In this document: positions 1 to 9,208 of the stretch, piece by piece
Layout of the letters: each line of letters starts with the position of its first letter
How positions within the stretch are numbered: position 1 is the first letter of the stretch
Origin: Methylibium petroleiphilum PM1
Lineage (GTDB): Bacteria > Pseudomonadota > Gammaproteobacteria > Burkholderiales > Burkholderiaceae_C
Direction of reading: 5' to 3'
Length of the DNA stretch: 64,000 nucleotides
Assembly (NCBI RefSeq): GCF_000015725.1
Contig: NC_008825.1
Coordinates: 3,472,001-3,536,000 of the forward strand
Notes under the pieces: model-generated
Seen by the model: the letters and a program-made list of their open reading frames with translations, nothing else
Database searches by the model: none
What the model was told of the DNA's origin: nothing
Made by a program: the position numbers and the translations under genes

Positions 1-44
1 CGCTTTCCTTCCATCCCACCCGCACAAGACGAGAGAGAGACAAG

Positions 45-1730
45 ATGGCCTCCGACATCGAAATCGCCCAGAAAGCCACCCTCCGGCGCATCACCCAGGT
101 GGCGAGCGACAAGCTCGGCATCGCCGACGAGCACCTGGAGCCCTACGGCCACTACAAGGCCAAGCTCTCGCTCGACTACGTGGATTCGCTGAAGGACCGC
201 CCGAACGGCAAGCTGATCCTCGTCACCGCGATCAGCCCCACGCCGGCCGGCGAAGGCAAGACTACGACTACCGTGGGCCTGGGCGACGCGCTCAACCGCA
301 TCGGGAAGAAGACCCTGGTGTGCCTGCGCGAACCCTCGCTGGGCCCGGTGTTCGGCATGAAGGGCGGCGCGGCCGGCGGCGGCCATGCACAGGTGGTGCC
401 GATGGAGGACATCAACCTGCACTTCACCGGCGACTTCAACGCGATCCAGCTGGCCAACAACCTGCTGGCCGCGATGATCGACAACCACATCCACCACGGC
501 AACGAGCTCGACATCGACGTGCGGCGCATCACCTGGAAGCGCGTGCTCGACATGAACGACCGCGCGCTGCGCGACATCACCTGCTCGCTCGGCGGCCCCG
601 GCAACGGCTACCCGCGCGAGGACGGCTTCGACATCGTGGTGGCCTCGGAGGTGATGGCGATCTTCTGCCTCGCCACGTCGATCCAGGACCTGAAGGAGCG
701 CCTGGGCAACATCGTGGTCGGCTACACCCGCCAGCAGAAGCCGGTGACCGCGCGCGACCTCAAGGCCCATGGCGCGATGACCGTGCTGCTGAAGGACGCG
801 CTCAAGCCCAACCTGGTGCAGACGCTGGAGAACAACCCGGCCATCCTGCACGGCGGGCCGTTCGCCAACATCGCGCACGGCTGCAACTCCGTGATCGCCA
901 CCCAGACCAGCCTGAAGCTGGCCGACTACGTGGTCACCGAGGCCGGCTTCGGCGCCGACCTGGGGGCCGAGAAGTTCATCGACATCAAGTGCCGCAAGTC
1001 CGGCCTGCGCCCCGACGCGGTGGTGCTGGTGGCCACCATCCGCGCGCTCAAGTTCCATGGCGGCGTCGACGTGAAGGAGCTCAACACCGAGAACCTCGAC
1101 GCGCTGGAGAAGGGCATCGCCAACATCGAGCGCCACGTCGCCAACATCCGCGAGCACTACGGCCTGCCCTGCGTGGTGTCGATCAACAACTTCACCTTCG
1201 ACACGCCGGCCGAGCTGAAGCTGCTGCAGGACCGCATGGCGAAGCACGAGGTGCCGGTGATCGTGGCGCGCCACTGGGCCGAGGGCGGCAAGGGCGCCGA
1301 GGACGTGGCGCGCGCGGTGGTCGAGATCGTCGAGAAGGGCCAGAGCGGCGCCGCGGGCTTCAAGTTCGTCTACGACGAGTCCCTGCCGCTGATGGACAAG
1401 ATCACCGCGATCGCCACCAAGATCTACGGCGCGGCCAAGGTCAACGCCAGCGCCAAGGTGGCCGGCGAGATCAAGAAGCTGCAGGACGCCGGCTACGGCC
1501 ACTACCCGGTGTGCGTGGCCAAGACCCAGTACTCGTTCTCGACCAACCCCAGTGCGCGCGGCGCACCGTCGGGCCACACGATCGACATCCGCGAGGTGCG
1601 CCTCGCCGCCGGCGCGGAGTTCATCGTGATGATCTGCGGCGACGTGATGACGATGCCCGGCCTGCCCAAGGTGCCGTCGGCCGAGAAGATCGACCTCGGC
1701 GACGACGGCAAGGTCGTCGGCCTGTTCTGA
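45..1730 (+). CDS. fhs: Formate--tetrahydrofolate ligase
   Basis: ATP-dependent ligase that joins formate to tetrahydrofolate to give 10-formyl-THF, feeding purine, fMet and serine/glycine C1 metabolism in the cytoplasm. The 561-residue product has the usual family length (about 555-560). The P-loop-like [17 protein letters not shown] lies near residue 70, followed by the conserved [19 protein letters not shown] segment near residue 95. The ATG at 45 is preceded by an AGAGAGAGA purine stretch serving as ribosome site. folC follows 29 bases downstream on the same strand, so the two folate genes are probably co-transcribed. Confidence 0.97.
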   Translation: MASDIEIAQKATLRRITQVASDKLGIADEHLEPYGHYKAKLSLDYVDSLKDRPNGKLILVTAISPTPAGEGKTTTTVGLGDALNRIGKKTLVCLREPSLGPVFGMKGGAAGGGHAQVVPMEDINLHFTGDFNAIQLANNLLAAMIDNHIHHGNELDIDVRRITWKRVLDMNDRALRDITCSLGGPGNGYPREDGFDIVVASEVMAIFCLATSIQDLKERLGNIVVGYTRQQKPVTARDLKAHGAMTVLLKDALKPNLVQTLENNPAILHGGPFANIAHGCNSVIATQTSLKLADYVVTEAGFGADLGAEKFIDIKCRKSGLRPDAVVLVATIRALKFHGGVDVKELNTENLDALEKGIANIERHVANIREHYGLPCVVSINNFTFDTPAELKLLQDRMAKHEVPVIVARHWAEGGKGAEDVARAVVEIVEKGQSGAAGFKFVYDESLPLMDKITAIATKIYGAAKVNASAKVAGEIKKLQDAGYGHYPVCVAKTQYSFSTNPSARGAPSGHTIDIREVRLAAGAEFIVMICGDVMTMPGLPKVPSAEKIDLGDDGKVVGLF

Positions 1731-1759
1731 GCGGCCCCTCACCGTCCGGAGCCCTTGCC

Positions 1760-3106
1760 ATGCTGGCCCCCCTGCGCGCCGACGCCGCGCCCGCACTGCG
1801 TGTGCGCCGCCCGCGCCAGGGCGCCGACCTCGCCGCCTGGCTGGCCCACGCCGATGCGCTGCACGCGCAGACCATCGACATGGGGCTGGAGCGCGTCGTC
1901 AAGGTGCGCGACGCTCTGGGCCTGAAGCCCGGCTTCCCGCTGATCACCGTGGCCGGCACCAACGGCAAGGGCTCGACCTGCGCGCTGCTCGCGTCGGTGC
2001 TGGGCGCCGCGGGCTACCGCGTCGGCGTCTACAGCTCGCCGCACCTGCTGCGCTACAACGAGCGCGTGCGCATCGATGGCGCACCGGTCGGCGACGCGGC
2101 GCTGTGCGCGGCCTATGCGCGGGTCGAGGGCGCGCGCGGCCACACGCCGCTCACGCCCTTCGAGTTCGGCACGCTGGCGGCGATGTGCGTGTTCGCCGAG
2201 GCCGACCTCGACGCCGCGGTGCTGGAGGTGGGGCTGGGCGGCCGGCTCGACGCGGTGAACGCCTTCGACGCCGACTGCGCCATCGTCACCAGCATCGGCA
2301 TCGACCACGTCGAATACCTCGGCCCGACGCGCGAGAGCATCGCGGTCGAGAAGTCCGGCGTGTTCCGCGCCGGCCGGCCGGCGATCTGCGCCGACCCCGA
2401 GCCGCCGGCCACGATCGCGCAGGAGGCCCGGCGCCTCGGCGCTCGCCTGCTGCAGAGCGGGCGCGACTATCGGGTGCGCCGCGACCCCGGTGACACCTGG
2501 ACCCTGAGCCGCCGCAGCGGCGAACTCGGCGGCCTGCCGCTGCCGGCGCTGGCCGGCGACGTGCAACTGCACAACGCCGGCGCCTGCCTGATGGCACTGG
2601 AGACACTGGCCCGCACCCTGCCGGTGGACGCCGCGCAGATCCACCGCGGCCTGCGGCAGGTGCAGCTGATCGGTCGCTTCCAGCGCTGGCGGCGCCACCC
2701 CGGTGCCCCCGAGGTGCTGCTCGACGTGGCGCACAACCCGCATGCCGCGCAGCGGCTGGCGCTGACGCTGACCCAGCACCCGGTGCCGGGCCGCACGCTC
2801 GCGGTGTTCGCGATGCTGCGCGACAAGGACATCGCCGGCACCGCGCAGGCGCTGCGCGACGGCGTCGACGCCTGGTTCGTCGCCGGCATCGCCGAACGGC
2901 GCGGCGCCTCGGCCGCCGACATGGCCGCGGCGCTGGACGCCGCTCAGGTGCAGCGCACGGTGCACCTGAGCGCGTCGCCGCTCGACGCCTACCGGGACGC
3001 GCTGGCCTCGGCCGGCCCGGACGACCGCGTGCTGGTGTGCGGCTCGTTCTCGACCGTGGCCGCGGTGCTGCGCGAGCTCGAGGCGGAGGCGACGGCGGGC
3101 AGTTGA
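1760..3106 (+). CDS. folC: Bifunctional folylpolyglutamate synthase/dihydrofolate synthase
   Basis: Mur-ligase-family enzyme that adds L-glutamate to dihydropteroate and to folates. The product has 448 residues. The nucleotide-binding motif VAGTNGKGSTCALLASVL lies near residue 65, then SSPHLLRYNERVRIDG, EVGLGGRLDAVNAFD and the C-terminal DVAHNPHAAQRLA, all hallmarks of FolC. The ATG at 1760 sits 29 bases after the fhs stop. The open frame extends far upstream inside fhs, but those residues are out of frame with fhs and unlike any folate enzyme. Co-location with fhs supports a folate operon. Confidence 0.95.
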   Translation: MLAPLRADAAPALRVRRPRQGADLAAWLAHADALHAQTIDMGLERVVKVRDALGLKPGFPLITVAGTNGKGSTCALLASVLGAAGYRVGVYSSPHLLRYNERVRIDGAPVGDAALCAAYARVEGARGHTPLTPFEFGTLAAMCVFAEADLDAAVLEVGLGGRLDAVNAFDADCAIVTSIGIDHVEYLGPTRESIAVEKSGVFRAGRPAICADPEPPATIAQEARRLGARLLQSGRDYRVRRDPGDTWTLSRRSGELGGLPLPALAGDVQLHNAGACLMALETLARTLPVDAAQIHRGLRQVQLIGRFQRWRRHPGAPEVLLDVAHNPHAAQRLALTLTQHPVPGRTLAVFAMLRDKDIAGTAQALRDGVDAWFVAGIAERRGASAADMAAALDAAQVQRTVHLSASPLDAYRDALASAGPDDRVLVCGSFSTVAAVLRELEAEATAGS

Positions 3107-3170
3107 TGCGGCGTGGCGCGGCAGGCGTGCCCGCCGCGCAGCATCGAGGACAGGAGCCTCGCCGATCGAT

Positions 3171-4610
3171 CTACAAGCCGTAGCGCTTTCGCCAGCCCGC
3201 GGGCACGAGGGCATCGACGACCAGCGCGACGAGCATCGACGCCCCGAGCAGCGGATAGATCAGTCCGAGCAGCAGCGCGACCGCGATCGCGCCGACGGCC
3301 GCCCGGTCGCCCGCCTTGCGCGGCGGCGCCGCCAGCCGGCCGTGCGGGCGGCGCTTCCACCACATCACCACGGCCGAGACCGCCAGCACCACGATGGCCA
3401 GGCAGGCGGCCAGCATCACGAGCTGGTTGATCCAGCCGAACTGGCGCCCGGTGTGGAGGCTGATGCCCCACTCGGTCGCGCGGCCGACGATGCCGTAGTC
3501 GGCGTAGCGGATGTCGGCGAGCACGGCGCCCGAGTAGCGGTCGAGATGGACCACGCGCACCTCCCGGATGTCACCCGGGAAGTGCATCGCGGTATAGGCA
3601 CCGCGCGGACCGTCGGGCAGGCGCACCGGCGTGCCGGCCGGCACGCCCATCCGCGCCAGGATCTGCAGCGCGTGGTCCAGCCCCAGGCCGTCGGCCTGCA
3701 GGGCCTCCGTCGCCGGCGTCGCTGGCGCGACGTGAGCTCCGCCGCCGTGCTCGCCGTGATGCGGCTCGCCGGCAGGGCGAGGCGGCTCCGACGAACGCGG
3801 CGGCGGCACCTGACCCACGGCCCAGGGCACCGCCTGCAGGCCGGCCAGCGGGGGCACCGCGGACGGCGGTGCCGGCCCCCACACGTGCTTCGGCACGCCC
3901 AGGCCCCGTTCGGCGCTCAGGCGACCGAATTGCTGCCCCCAGAACGCCGACCACGGCATGCCCGTCACGGCCAGGAACACGATCGCCACGGCGGCGACGA
4001 TCCCGGTCACCGCGTGCACGTCGCGCCACCAGAGGCGCTGCGCCGGGCGCTCGCGCACGGTGCAGACACCGCCCGAGCGCCCGCGCGGCCACCACAGGAA
4101 CACGCCGGATACGACGAGCACCAGCGCCCAGCCGGCCACGATCTCGATCCAGTGGTTGGCCACCGGGCCGGCGATCGCCAGCGAGTGGAGGCGCTTGACG
4201 ACCTCCATCAGCCGGTCGTCGTCGCGCAGCCTGCCCAGTTCCCGGCCGTCGGCCGGGTCGAGGTAGACCGCGACGATGCCCTCGGCCGTGCGGATGCCCA
4301 CCTCGGCGCTGCGGCCTGGCCGGGCCGGCGCGACGAAGCGCACCGCCACGCCGGGTTCGGCCGCGAGGGCCCTGTCGACCAGTGCGGACGCTGCCAGCCC
4401 CGGCGCGGGCCCGGCTTCGACGACGCGCAGCCGTGCATAGAGCAGCGACTCGATCGGGTCCTTGAACAGGTACAGCGCGCCGGTCGTCGCCAGCAACGCC
4501 AGGAAGGGCAGGCAGACCAGCCCGGCGTAGAAGTGCCAGCGCCAGACGCGCCGGTACAGCGCGGACTCGGAGGTGGCGGCAGCAGCCTCCGCGGGGATCG
4601 CGTCGCTCAT
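3171..4610 (-). CDS. PepSY domain-containing membrane protein
   Basis: Inner-membrane protein of the PepSY-associated TM helix family, which usually sits beside TonB receptors and is thought to reduce or release imported metal or siderophore. The product has 479 residues. An N-terminal membrane helix (HFYAGLVCLPFLALLATTGALYL) is followed by a periplasmic part, a second helix (WALVLVVSGVFLWW), a third near MPWSAFWGQQFG, and C-terminal helices around VMLAACLAIVVLAVSAVVMWW. A His/Pro-rich insert (EPHHGEHGGGAHVAP) could bind metal. The start MSDAIPAEA is preferred because it lies seven bases after the TonB receptor stop; an in-frame ATG at 4637 would overlap that gene. Third gene of the DUF2946-receptor-PepSY operon. 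Confidence 0.85.
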   Translation of the reverse strand: MSDAIPAEAAAATSESALYRRVWRWHFYAGLVCLPFLALLATTGALYLFKDPIESLLYARLRVVEAGPAPGLAASALVDRALAAEPGVAVRFVAPARPGRSAEVGIRTAEGIVAVYLDPADGRELGRLRDDDRLMEVVKRLHSLAIAGPVANHWIEIVAGWALVLVVSGVFLWWPRGRSGGVCTVRERPAQRLWWRDVHAVTGIVAAVAIVFLAVTGMPWSAFWGQQFGRLSAERGLGVPKHVWGPAPPSAVPPLAGLQAVPWAVGQVPPPRSSEPPRPAGEPHHGEHGGGAHVAPATPATEALQADGLGLDHALQILARMGVPAGTPVRLPDGPRGAYTAMHFPGDIREVRVVHLDRYSGAVLADIRYADYGIVGRATEWGISLHTGRQFGWINQLVMLAACLAIVVLAVSAVVMWWKRRPHGRLAAPPRKAGDRAAVGAIAVALLLGLIYPLLGASMLVALVVDALVPAGWRKRYGL

Positions 4611-4617
4611 CGCGGCC

Positions 4618-6684
4618 TCAGAACTTGAAGCGCGCACCGACGTACACCGAGCGGGGCTCGCCGGGCGTGAGGATGGCCGCGTTGGATTCCGCCCTGTCCT
4701 GCACGCTGAACAGCGAGACGTAGTTCCGGTCGGCGAGGTTGCGAGCCTCGGCGTAGAGCTCCCAGTGATCGCGGGTCAGGCCGGCGCGCAGGCCCCACAG
4801 GGTGTAGCGGTCGACCGTGTAGGTGTTGGCGAAGTCCGCGTACCGGCGCCCCACGAGATCGAAGGTGGGCCCGGCGAAGAAGCCGCTCGCATGGCGGTAG
4901 AGCAGTTCGCCGCGCACCGCATAGGTCGGCGCGGCTGGCAGCCGGTTGTTGCCGTAGTCGGCATCGCCCTTGAAGCGGAAGTGGTTGACCGTCAGGTTGA
5001 GCAGCGGCTCGACGCGGTGGGCACCGGCGTCGTCGATCGCCAGGCTGGCGCCCAGCAGGGCCTCGACGCCGGCGTGGACCGTGCCGTCGACGTTGGTCGA
5101 CAGACTGACGCCGGGCACCGGGGCGCGCGACAGGATCTCGTCGCGCAGCCGTGCGTAGTAGACGGCGACGTCCCAGTGCCATTGGCTGCGGCCCGCGTCG
5201 TGCGTGCCGCGCGTGCCGACCTCCAGCACGGTGCCCTTCATCGCCTCCAGCGTCGACTGGTCGCCGCGCACGTCGTCCTCCAGTTCGTAGAGCGTGGGCG
5301 CCTCGTACAGGCGGCTCAGGTTGGCGAACAACTGGACGGTGGGTGCCAGCTGGTGGATCAGGCCCACCCGCGGGTTGATGCTGTGGTAGCCGTCTTCCGG
5401 GTTGCGCAGGGCACCACTGGACACCGTGGTATTGCGGATCTCGCGGCGGGACGACACGGCCTGCGCGCCGTAGACCGCGGTCCAGTCCGCCGCGAACTGC
5501 CAGCGGTCCATCACGAACAGCTCCAGGCTGTCGGCCCGGTTGTCCACCTGCGTCGACAGCGTCGCGGCGCCGCCGGGCTCGTATCCGTAGTTCCCGCCCT
5601 TCACGGTGGTGAGGCCCGCGTTCAGGCCGACCAGCAGGTCGTGTTCGCCGATGCGACGCTGGTAGCGCAGCGTGCCGCCGAGGTTGCGCTGCTCGGTGTC
5701 GATCAACAGGCTGAAGAACGGCGGCGCGTAGACGATCGGGTGGTAGAGCTGCTGCTCCTCGTACGACAGGCCGGCCGTGAGGCTGCTGTTCGCGTCGATG
5801 TCCCACGTCGTCTTGTTGGCGAGGCGCCAGGTCTTCACGTTGTACTGGTAGTCGCCGGCCAGCGCGGCGGCCTGGGCCTGGCGCGGGTTCGCTCGCCATT
5901 CGTCGCGCGTCAGCGCGCCCGGCAACTGCTGGTCGTTGTCGATCGCGGTGGCGTAGAAGCGCGTCCGCACGGCATCGCCGAGCTGCCAGCCGGCATTGGC
6001 GTAGAGGCCGCTGCGCTCCTGGCGGTGGTGATCACGATAACCGTCGCTGCGCTTGCCCTCGGCGGTGACCAGAGCATCGAAGGCGCCGGCCACCGTGCCC
6101 AGCGTGATGCGGGCCTGCCGCTGGCCGTGGCTGCCGCCGTTGAGCAGCAGCTCGTTCGGTGCTCCGTCGCGCGCCGTGGGCGTGATGAAGTCGATCGCAC
6201 CGCCGAGCGTGCTGGCGCCATAGGTGAGCGCGTTCGCGCCGCGCGCCACGATGGCGTAGCGCGCCGACAGCGGGTCGACGTCGCGGTTGTGGTTGTTGCC
6301 GTCGGCGGCGGTCACCGGCAGGCCGTCCTGCAGCAGCTTGATGCCGTTGCCGTCGTAGTTGGTGGCGTCGAGGTTGGAGCCGCGGCTGGACAGGAAGGAC
6401 GAGTCGCCGGTGCTGCCGCTGGCAGCCCATAGGCCGGGCACGTAGCGCAGCATGTCGGCCAGGCTGGTGACGTTGCGCTGGCGCAGGGCTTCGCCGTCGA
6501 CCAGCGTCACGGCGCCAGGTGTGACGGCCTGCTCTGCCGTCAGTGCCTTCCTGACCTGATCGGTCTCTCGCTCGGCAGTGATGACGATGGGCGGCAGTTG
6601 CGCCTCTTGCGGGCTCTGGGCCTGCGCGATCGCGCACGGGCCGAGGACGAGAGCAGACAGGACTGCGGGTGATCTTGAAAGCAT
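4618..6684 (-). CDS. TonB-dependent outer-membrane receptor
   Basis: Outer-membrane 22-strand barrel with N-terminal plug that takes up a metal complex using TonB energy. The product has 688 residues. A signal peptide (MLSRSPAVLSALVLGPCAIAQA) precedes a TonB-box-like PPIVITAERETD and a plug with VTSLADMLRYVPGLWAASG. The barrel ends in aromatic YVGARFKF, the usual BAM signal. The start at 6684 is chosen because it gives the signal peptide; a more upstream in-frame ATG adds a non-signal leader. The preceding DUF2946 gene ends 192 bases upstream and the PepSY gene follows. By comparison with the Bordetella operon the substrate may be a copper compound, but a ferric siderophore is equally possible from sequence alone. 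Confidence 0.9.
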   Translation of the reverse strand: MLSRSPAVLSALVLGPCAIAQAQSPQEAQLPPIVITAERETDQVRKALTAEQAVTPGAVTLVDGEALRQRNVTSLADMLRYVPGLWAASGSTGDSSFLSSRGSNLDATNYDGNGIKLLQDGLPVTAADGNNHNRDVDPLSARYAIVARGANALTYGASTLGGAIDFITPTARDGAPNELLLNGGSHGQRQARITLGTVAGAFDALVTAEGKRSDGYRDHHRQERSGLYANAGWQLGDAVRTRFYATAIDNDQQLPGALTRDEWRANPRQAQAAALAGDYQYNVKTWRLANKTTWDIDANSSLTAGLSYEEQQLYHPIVYAPPFFSLLIDTEQRNLGGTLRYQRRIGEHDLLVGLNAGLTTVKGGNYGYEPGGAATLSTQVDNRADSLELFVMDRWQFAADWTAVYGAQAVSSRREIRNTTVSSGALRNPEDGYHSINPRVGLIHQLAPTVQLFANLSRLYEAPTLYELEDDVRGDQSTLEAMKGTVLEVGTRGTHDAGRSQWHWDVAVYYARLRDEILSRAPVPGVSLSTNVDGTVHAGVEALLGASLAIDDAGAHRVEPLLNLTVNHFRFKGDADYGNNRLPAAPTYAVRGELLYRHASGFFAGPTFDLVGRRYADFANTYTVDRYTLWGLRAGLTRDHWELYAEARNLADRNYVSLFSVQDRAESNAAILTPGEPRSVYVGARFKF

Positions 6685-6876
6685 GGTGCGAAGTTCCGGA
6701 AGCTGAGTCAGCGCTGCCGCCGGTCGGGCCGGCGTCGGGCGCGCGTCGTTCGGCACGCCGTCGCCGCGCCCTGGGCGGGCCGCAGCGCGAACCGATGCGC
6801 ACGGAAGCACCGTGTCGATCGGGATGGCGTGGGAGCGTGCGAGGCGGCGTCGGGAACCGCCCGACGCGCCGGTGTC

Positions 6877-7287
6877 TCAGGCGTGCGCCGGAGGGCCGTG
6901 AGAAGGCGGCGTCGGCGCCTGAGCGCGCGTGCGCGGCGCAGGCCGCTCGCGCGCCGGTGCGGGCTCGAGACCGGCCGCGCGCAGCAGCACCGTGTTCGCG
7001 ACGGGCACCGTCGGTGGCGTGGTCCCGGCCGCGCAAAGCTGCGCGCAAGCGAGGTGATCGGGATGCAGGCCGTCCAGCCCGAGTCCCTCGCGGATCTCGG
7101 CGGGCAGCTCGGCCGCGATCGCGAGCGCGCCAGAAGGATCGCCGCACCACCCGAGCAGCTGGGTGCTGGGCGAAGACATGACCGCCGCGTGCGCCACCGG
7201 CAGGCAGAGCTGCGCGAACCAGGCCAGCACGGCCAGGACGAGAGCAGAGCGCAGACGGACGATGGACGGACGCATAGGCCGCGGCAT
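6877..7287 (-). CDS. DUF2946 protein, candidate copper-responsive upstream ORF (CruR-like)
   Basis: A 136-residue protein with an N-terminal signal/anchor segment (LRSALVLAVLAWFAQLCLPVAHA), a cysteine pair CAQLC near residue 81, and a proline-rich tail ending in SHGPPAHA. These are the hallmarks of DUF2946. In Bordetella pertussis the family member bp2923 heads a receptor/PepSY operon; its CXXC senses copper as the chain is made and a C-terminal RAPP motif arrests the ribosome, setting Rho-dependent termination before the receptor gene. Here gene order is the same, the cysteine pair is CXXXC and the tail is HGPP. Regulation is therefore inferred. An alternative start lies at 7275. Confidence 0.7.
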   Translation of the reverse strand: MPRPMRPSIVRLRSALVLAVLAWFAQLCLPVAHAAVMSSPSTQLLGWCGDPSGALAIAAELPAEIREGLGLDGLHPDHLACAQLCAAGTTPPTVPVANTVLLRAAGLEPAPARERPAPRTRAQAPTPPSHGPPAHA

Positions 7288-7458
7288 TGTAGTGTTCGCC
7301 TCCAGCGCTGCGATGTCGCCGCGACGCCGCGGACCCGAGCCCGCGAACGGGCGATGCAGCCCGGCACGTGCGCCATCTCGGTGCTGCGGCGGCGTCCTAC
7401 GCGGTCGCGGCAACGCGTCCGATGGCTCGGGAGGCCACCCGAGGATGAAATCGTCGCC

Positions 7459-8355
7459 ATGTCCTCCCCACCGTCCGCCATGCCGCTCTCCGCCCTCCTC
7501 AAACCGTTTCGGCTGTCCTCGCGGCGCGCCGCCGAGCGGGCCTTCCGGGTCGACTGCGAGCTGACCTACGAGGTCGATGCCCCGACCGACTTCGTGTTCC
7601 TGGTGCACGCGCTGAAGGACGCCGAGCAGCACATCGCCGGCGAATCGATCGACTTCCACAGCGACTCCGCCTTCCACGTCTTCGCCGACCCCACGCAGGG
7701 GCACCGCTTCACGCGCGTGCACGTCGAGGCCGGCCGCTTCACGCTGCTGTACCGGGCCCTGGTGAAGAAGCGGCCGTTCACGCGCGATCTGCGCGCCCCC
7801 GAGCAGCCGATCCACGAGTTGCCCGACCACGTGCTCCACAACCTGGCGCCCACGCGCTACTGCGAGTCGGACCTGCTGGGCCGCGCCGCCTACAAGCTGT
7901 TCGGTCACCTGCCACCCGGCCATGCGCGGGTCCAGGCGATCGCCGACTGGATCTTCGAGCACATCGAGTACGCGATCGGCTCGACCGGACCCACCACCAC
8001 GGCGCGCGAGGTGTTCGTGCAGCGCGCCGGCGTGTGCCGCGATTTCGCCCACCTGGGCGTCACCTTCTGTCGCGCGCTCAACATCCCGGCGCGGCTGGCG
8101 GTCGGCTATGCGCGTTTCGACGAGCCGCCCCCCGACTTTCACGCGGTGTTCGAGGCCTGGCTGGGCGGCCGCTGGGTGCTGTTCGACCCGACGCGGATGT
8201 CGCCGGTGGACGATCTGGTCCGCATCGCCAGCGGCCGCGACGCCAAGGACGTGGCCTTCGCCACGCTGTTCGGCCCGGCCCGCATGCTGAGCATGAACCC
8301 GCAGATCGAGGCGGTGGGCCCGCAGCAGCTGGCGCTCGCCGACGCCGGCGGCTGA
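7459..8355 (+). CDS. Transglutaminase-like cysteine protease family protein
   Basis: Cytoplasmic protein of the bacterial transglutaminase-like family. The N-terminal half (VDCELTYEVDAPTDFVFLVHAL) matches the N-terminal domain that often precedes this fold. The catalytic triad is visible: Cys in RAGVCRDFAHLG, His in PPDFHAVFEAWL, and Asp in WVLFDPTRM. Length 298 residues. An in-frame ATG at 7480 is an equally possible start. The reaction is unknown; relatives are annotated as peptidases or protein-crosslinking enzymes. A YjdF-like gene follows 25 bases downstream on the same strand. Confidence 0.85.
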   Translation: MSSPPSAMPLSALLKPFRLSSRRAAERAFRVDCELTYEVDAPTDFVFLVHALKDAEQHIAGESIDFHSDSAFHVFADPTQGHRFTRVHVEAGRFTLLYRALVKKRPFTRDLRAPEQPIHELPDHVLHNLAPTRYCESDLLGRAAYKLFGHLPPGHARVQAIADWIFEHIEYAIGSTGPTTTAREVFVQRAGVCRDFAHLGVTFCRALNIPARLAVGYARFDEPPPDFHAVFEAWLGGRWVLFDPTRMSPVDDLVRIASGRDAKDVAFATLFGPARMLSMNPQIEAVGPQQLALADAGG

Positions 8356-8380
8356 CCGTTTCCTCTGGCAGCATCGGCGC

Positions 8381-9034
8381 ATGCCGCCGAACACTGCCAG
8401 CCTGTCGCTCAAGGGTCTGTGGATCTACACCGCCGCCGTGCTGGCGCTGCTGCTCTGGTCGGGCATCGGGCCGTACGAGCGCGGCACCTGGCTGATGGAG
8501 GTGGCACCGGTGCTGATCGCCCTGCCGCTGTTGCTGGCCACGCACCGGCGCTTCCCACTCACGCCGCTGCTCTACGGCCTGATCGCGCTGCACATGGCGG
8601 TGCTGATCCTTGGCGGCCACTACACCTACGCACGCGTGCCGCTCGGCCACTGGATGCAGCAGTGGTTCGGCTTCGAGCGCAACCACTACGACCGCATCGG
8701 ACACCTGATGCAGGGCTTCGTGCCGGCCATCGTGGCGCGCGAAGTGCTGCTGCGGCTCACGCCCCTGGCGCGGCCCGAGATGCGCGGCGGCTGGCTGTTC
8801 ACGCTGGTCACCGCCGTCTGCCTGGCGATCAGCGCGCTCTACGAGCTGATCGAGTGGGGCGCGGCCGAGGCGCTGGGCGGCGGCGCCGATGAGTTTCTCG
8901 GCACCCAGGGCGACCCCTTCGACACCCAGAAGGACATGTTCTGCGCGTGGCTCGGCGCGATGGCCGCTCAGTGGCTGCTGGCGCGCCGGCACGACCGGCA
9001 ATTGCGGGCGCTGACCGTCCCGAACGGTCCCTGA
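8381..9034 (+). CDS. DUF2238 (YjdF-like) inner-membrane protein
   Basis: Integral membrane protein of 217 residues with about six helices: WIYTAAVLALLLWSGIG, VAPVLIALPLLL, LLYGLIALHMAVLILGG, the segment after RIGHLMQGFVPAIVAREVLL, LFTLVTAVCLAISALYELIEW and MFCAWLGAMAAQWLL. The conserved HYTYARVPLG, RIGHLMQGF and YELIEW motifs with polar residues in helices define the DUF2238/YjdF family. Function is not known. Probably transcribed with the transglutaminase-like gene 25 bases upstream. Confidence 0.85.
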   Translation: MPPNTASLSLKGLWIYTAAVLALLLWSGIGPYERGTWLMEVAPVLIALPLLLATHRRFPLTPLLYGLIALHMAVLILGGHYTYARVPLGHWMQQWFGFERNHYDRIGHLMQGFVPAIVAREVLLRLTPLARPEMRGGWLFTLVTAVCLAISALYELIEWGAAEALGGGADEFLGTQGDPFDTQKDMFCAWLGAMAAQWLLARRHDRQLRALTVPNGP

Positions 9035-9104
9035 GCGCCCCGCCACCGGCCCGCCGCCCCCTCACTTCGGGAGGCTTTCCCGGCCCGCAGGCGGCGGCCA
9101 GCCA

Positions 9105-9196
9105 CTAGGATGAATCCATTCCTCTGGACGCCAATCCACCAGGAATGATCATCGTCAATTGCCCGGTGTGGCGCGAGCCGCACCGGGCTTCTTTTT
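9105..9196 (+). ncRNA. Possible small RNA with two hairpins (the second a terminator)
   Basis: Between two convergent genes lies a compact two-hairpin element. Hairpin 1 pairs CATTCCT (9117-9123) with AGGAATG (9141-9147), extended by TGG/CCA (9125-9127 and 9136-9138). Hairpin 2 is the terminator at 9161-9188. A weak TAGGAT -10-like box lies at 9106-9111, with no good -35. It could equally be just the 3' end of the yjdF-like transcript. Two tiny overlapping reading frames (12 and 17 codons, joined by ATGA) also fit here but probably by chance. Confidence 0.3.
9161..9196 (+). terminator. Rho-independent terminator
   Basis: A 12-bp stem (9161-9172 with 9177-9188, one T-G wobble) is closed by a GCGA tetraloop of the stable GNRA class and followed by TTCTTTTT. 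It ends plus-strand transcription from the transglutaminase/YjdF-like genes or from the candidate small RNA. The convergent gene ends at 9209. Confidence 0.85.
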
Positions 9197-9208
9197 GAAC
9201 CGATGAGC

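Noticed and set aside
1739-3214. A 491-codon open frame on the minus strand opposite folC
   Set aside because: It reads as Arg/Ala/Gly/His-rich low-complexity sequence, the usual shadow of a high-GC gene; the plus strand has complete FolC motifs.
4573-6432. A 619-codon open frame on the plus strand opposite the TonB receptor
   Set aside because: Repetitive Val/Ala/Arg/Gln composition without domains; the minus-strand receptor is complete with signal peptide and terminal Phe.
9112-9199. Two tiny frames (MNPFLWTPIHQE and MIIVNCPVWREPHRASF) joined by ATGA
   Set aside because: The second runs through the terminator stem, no downstream gene on that strand would be regulated, and there is no strong ribosome site; kept only as a note to the RNA candidate.
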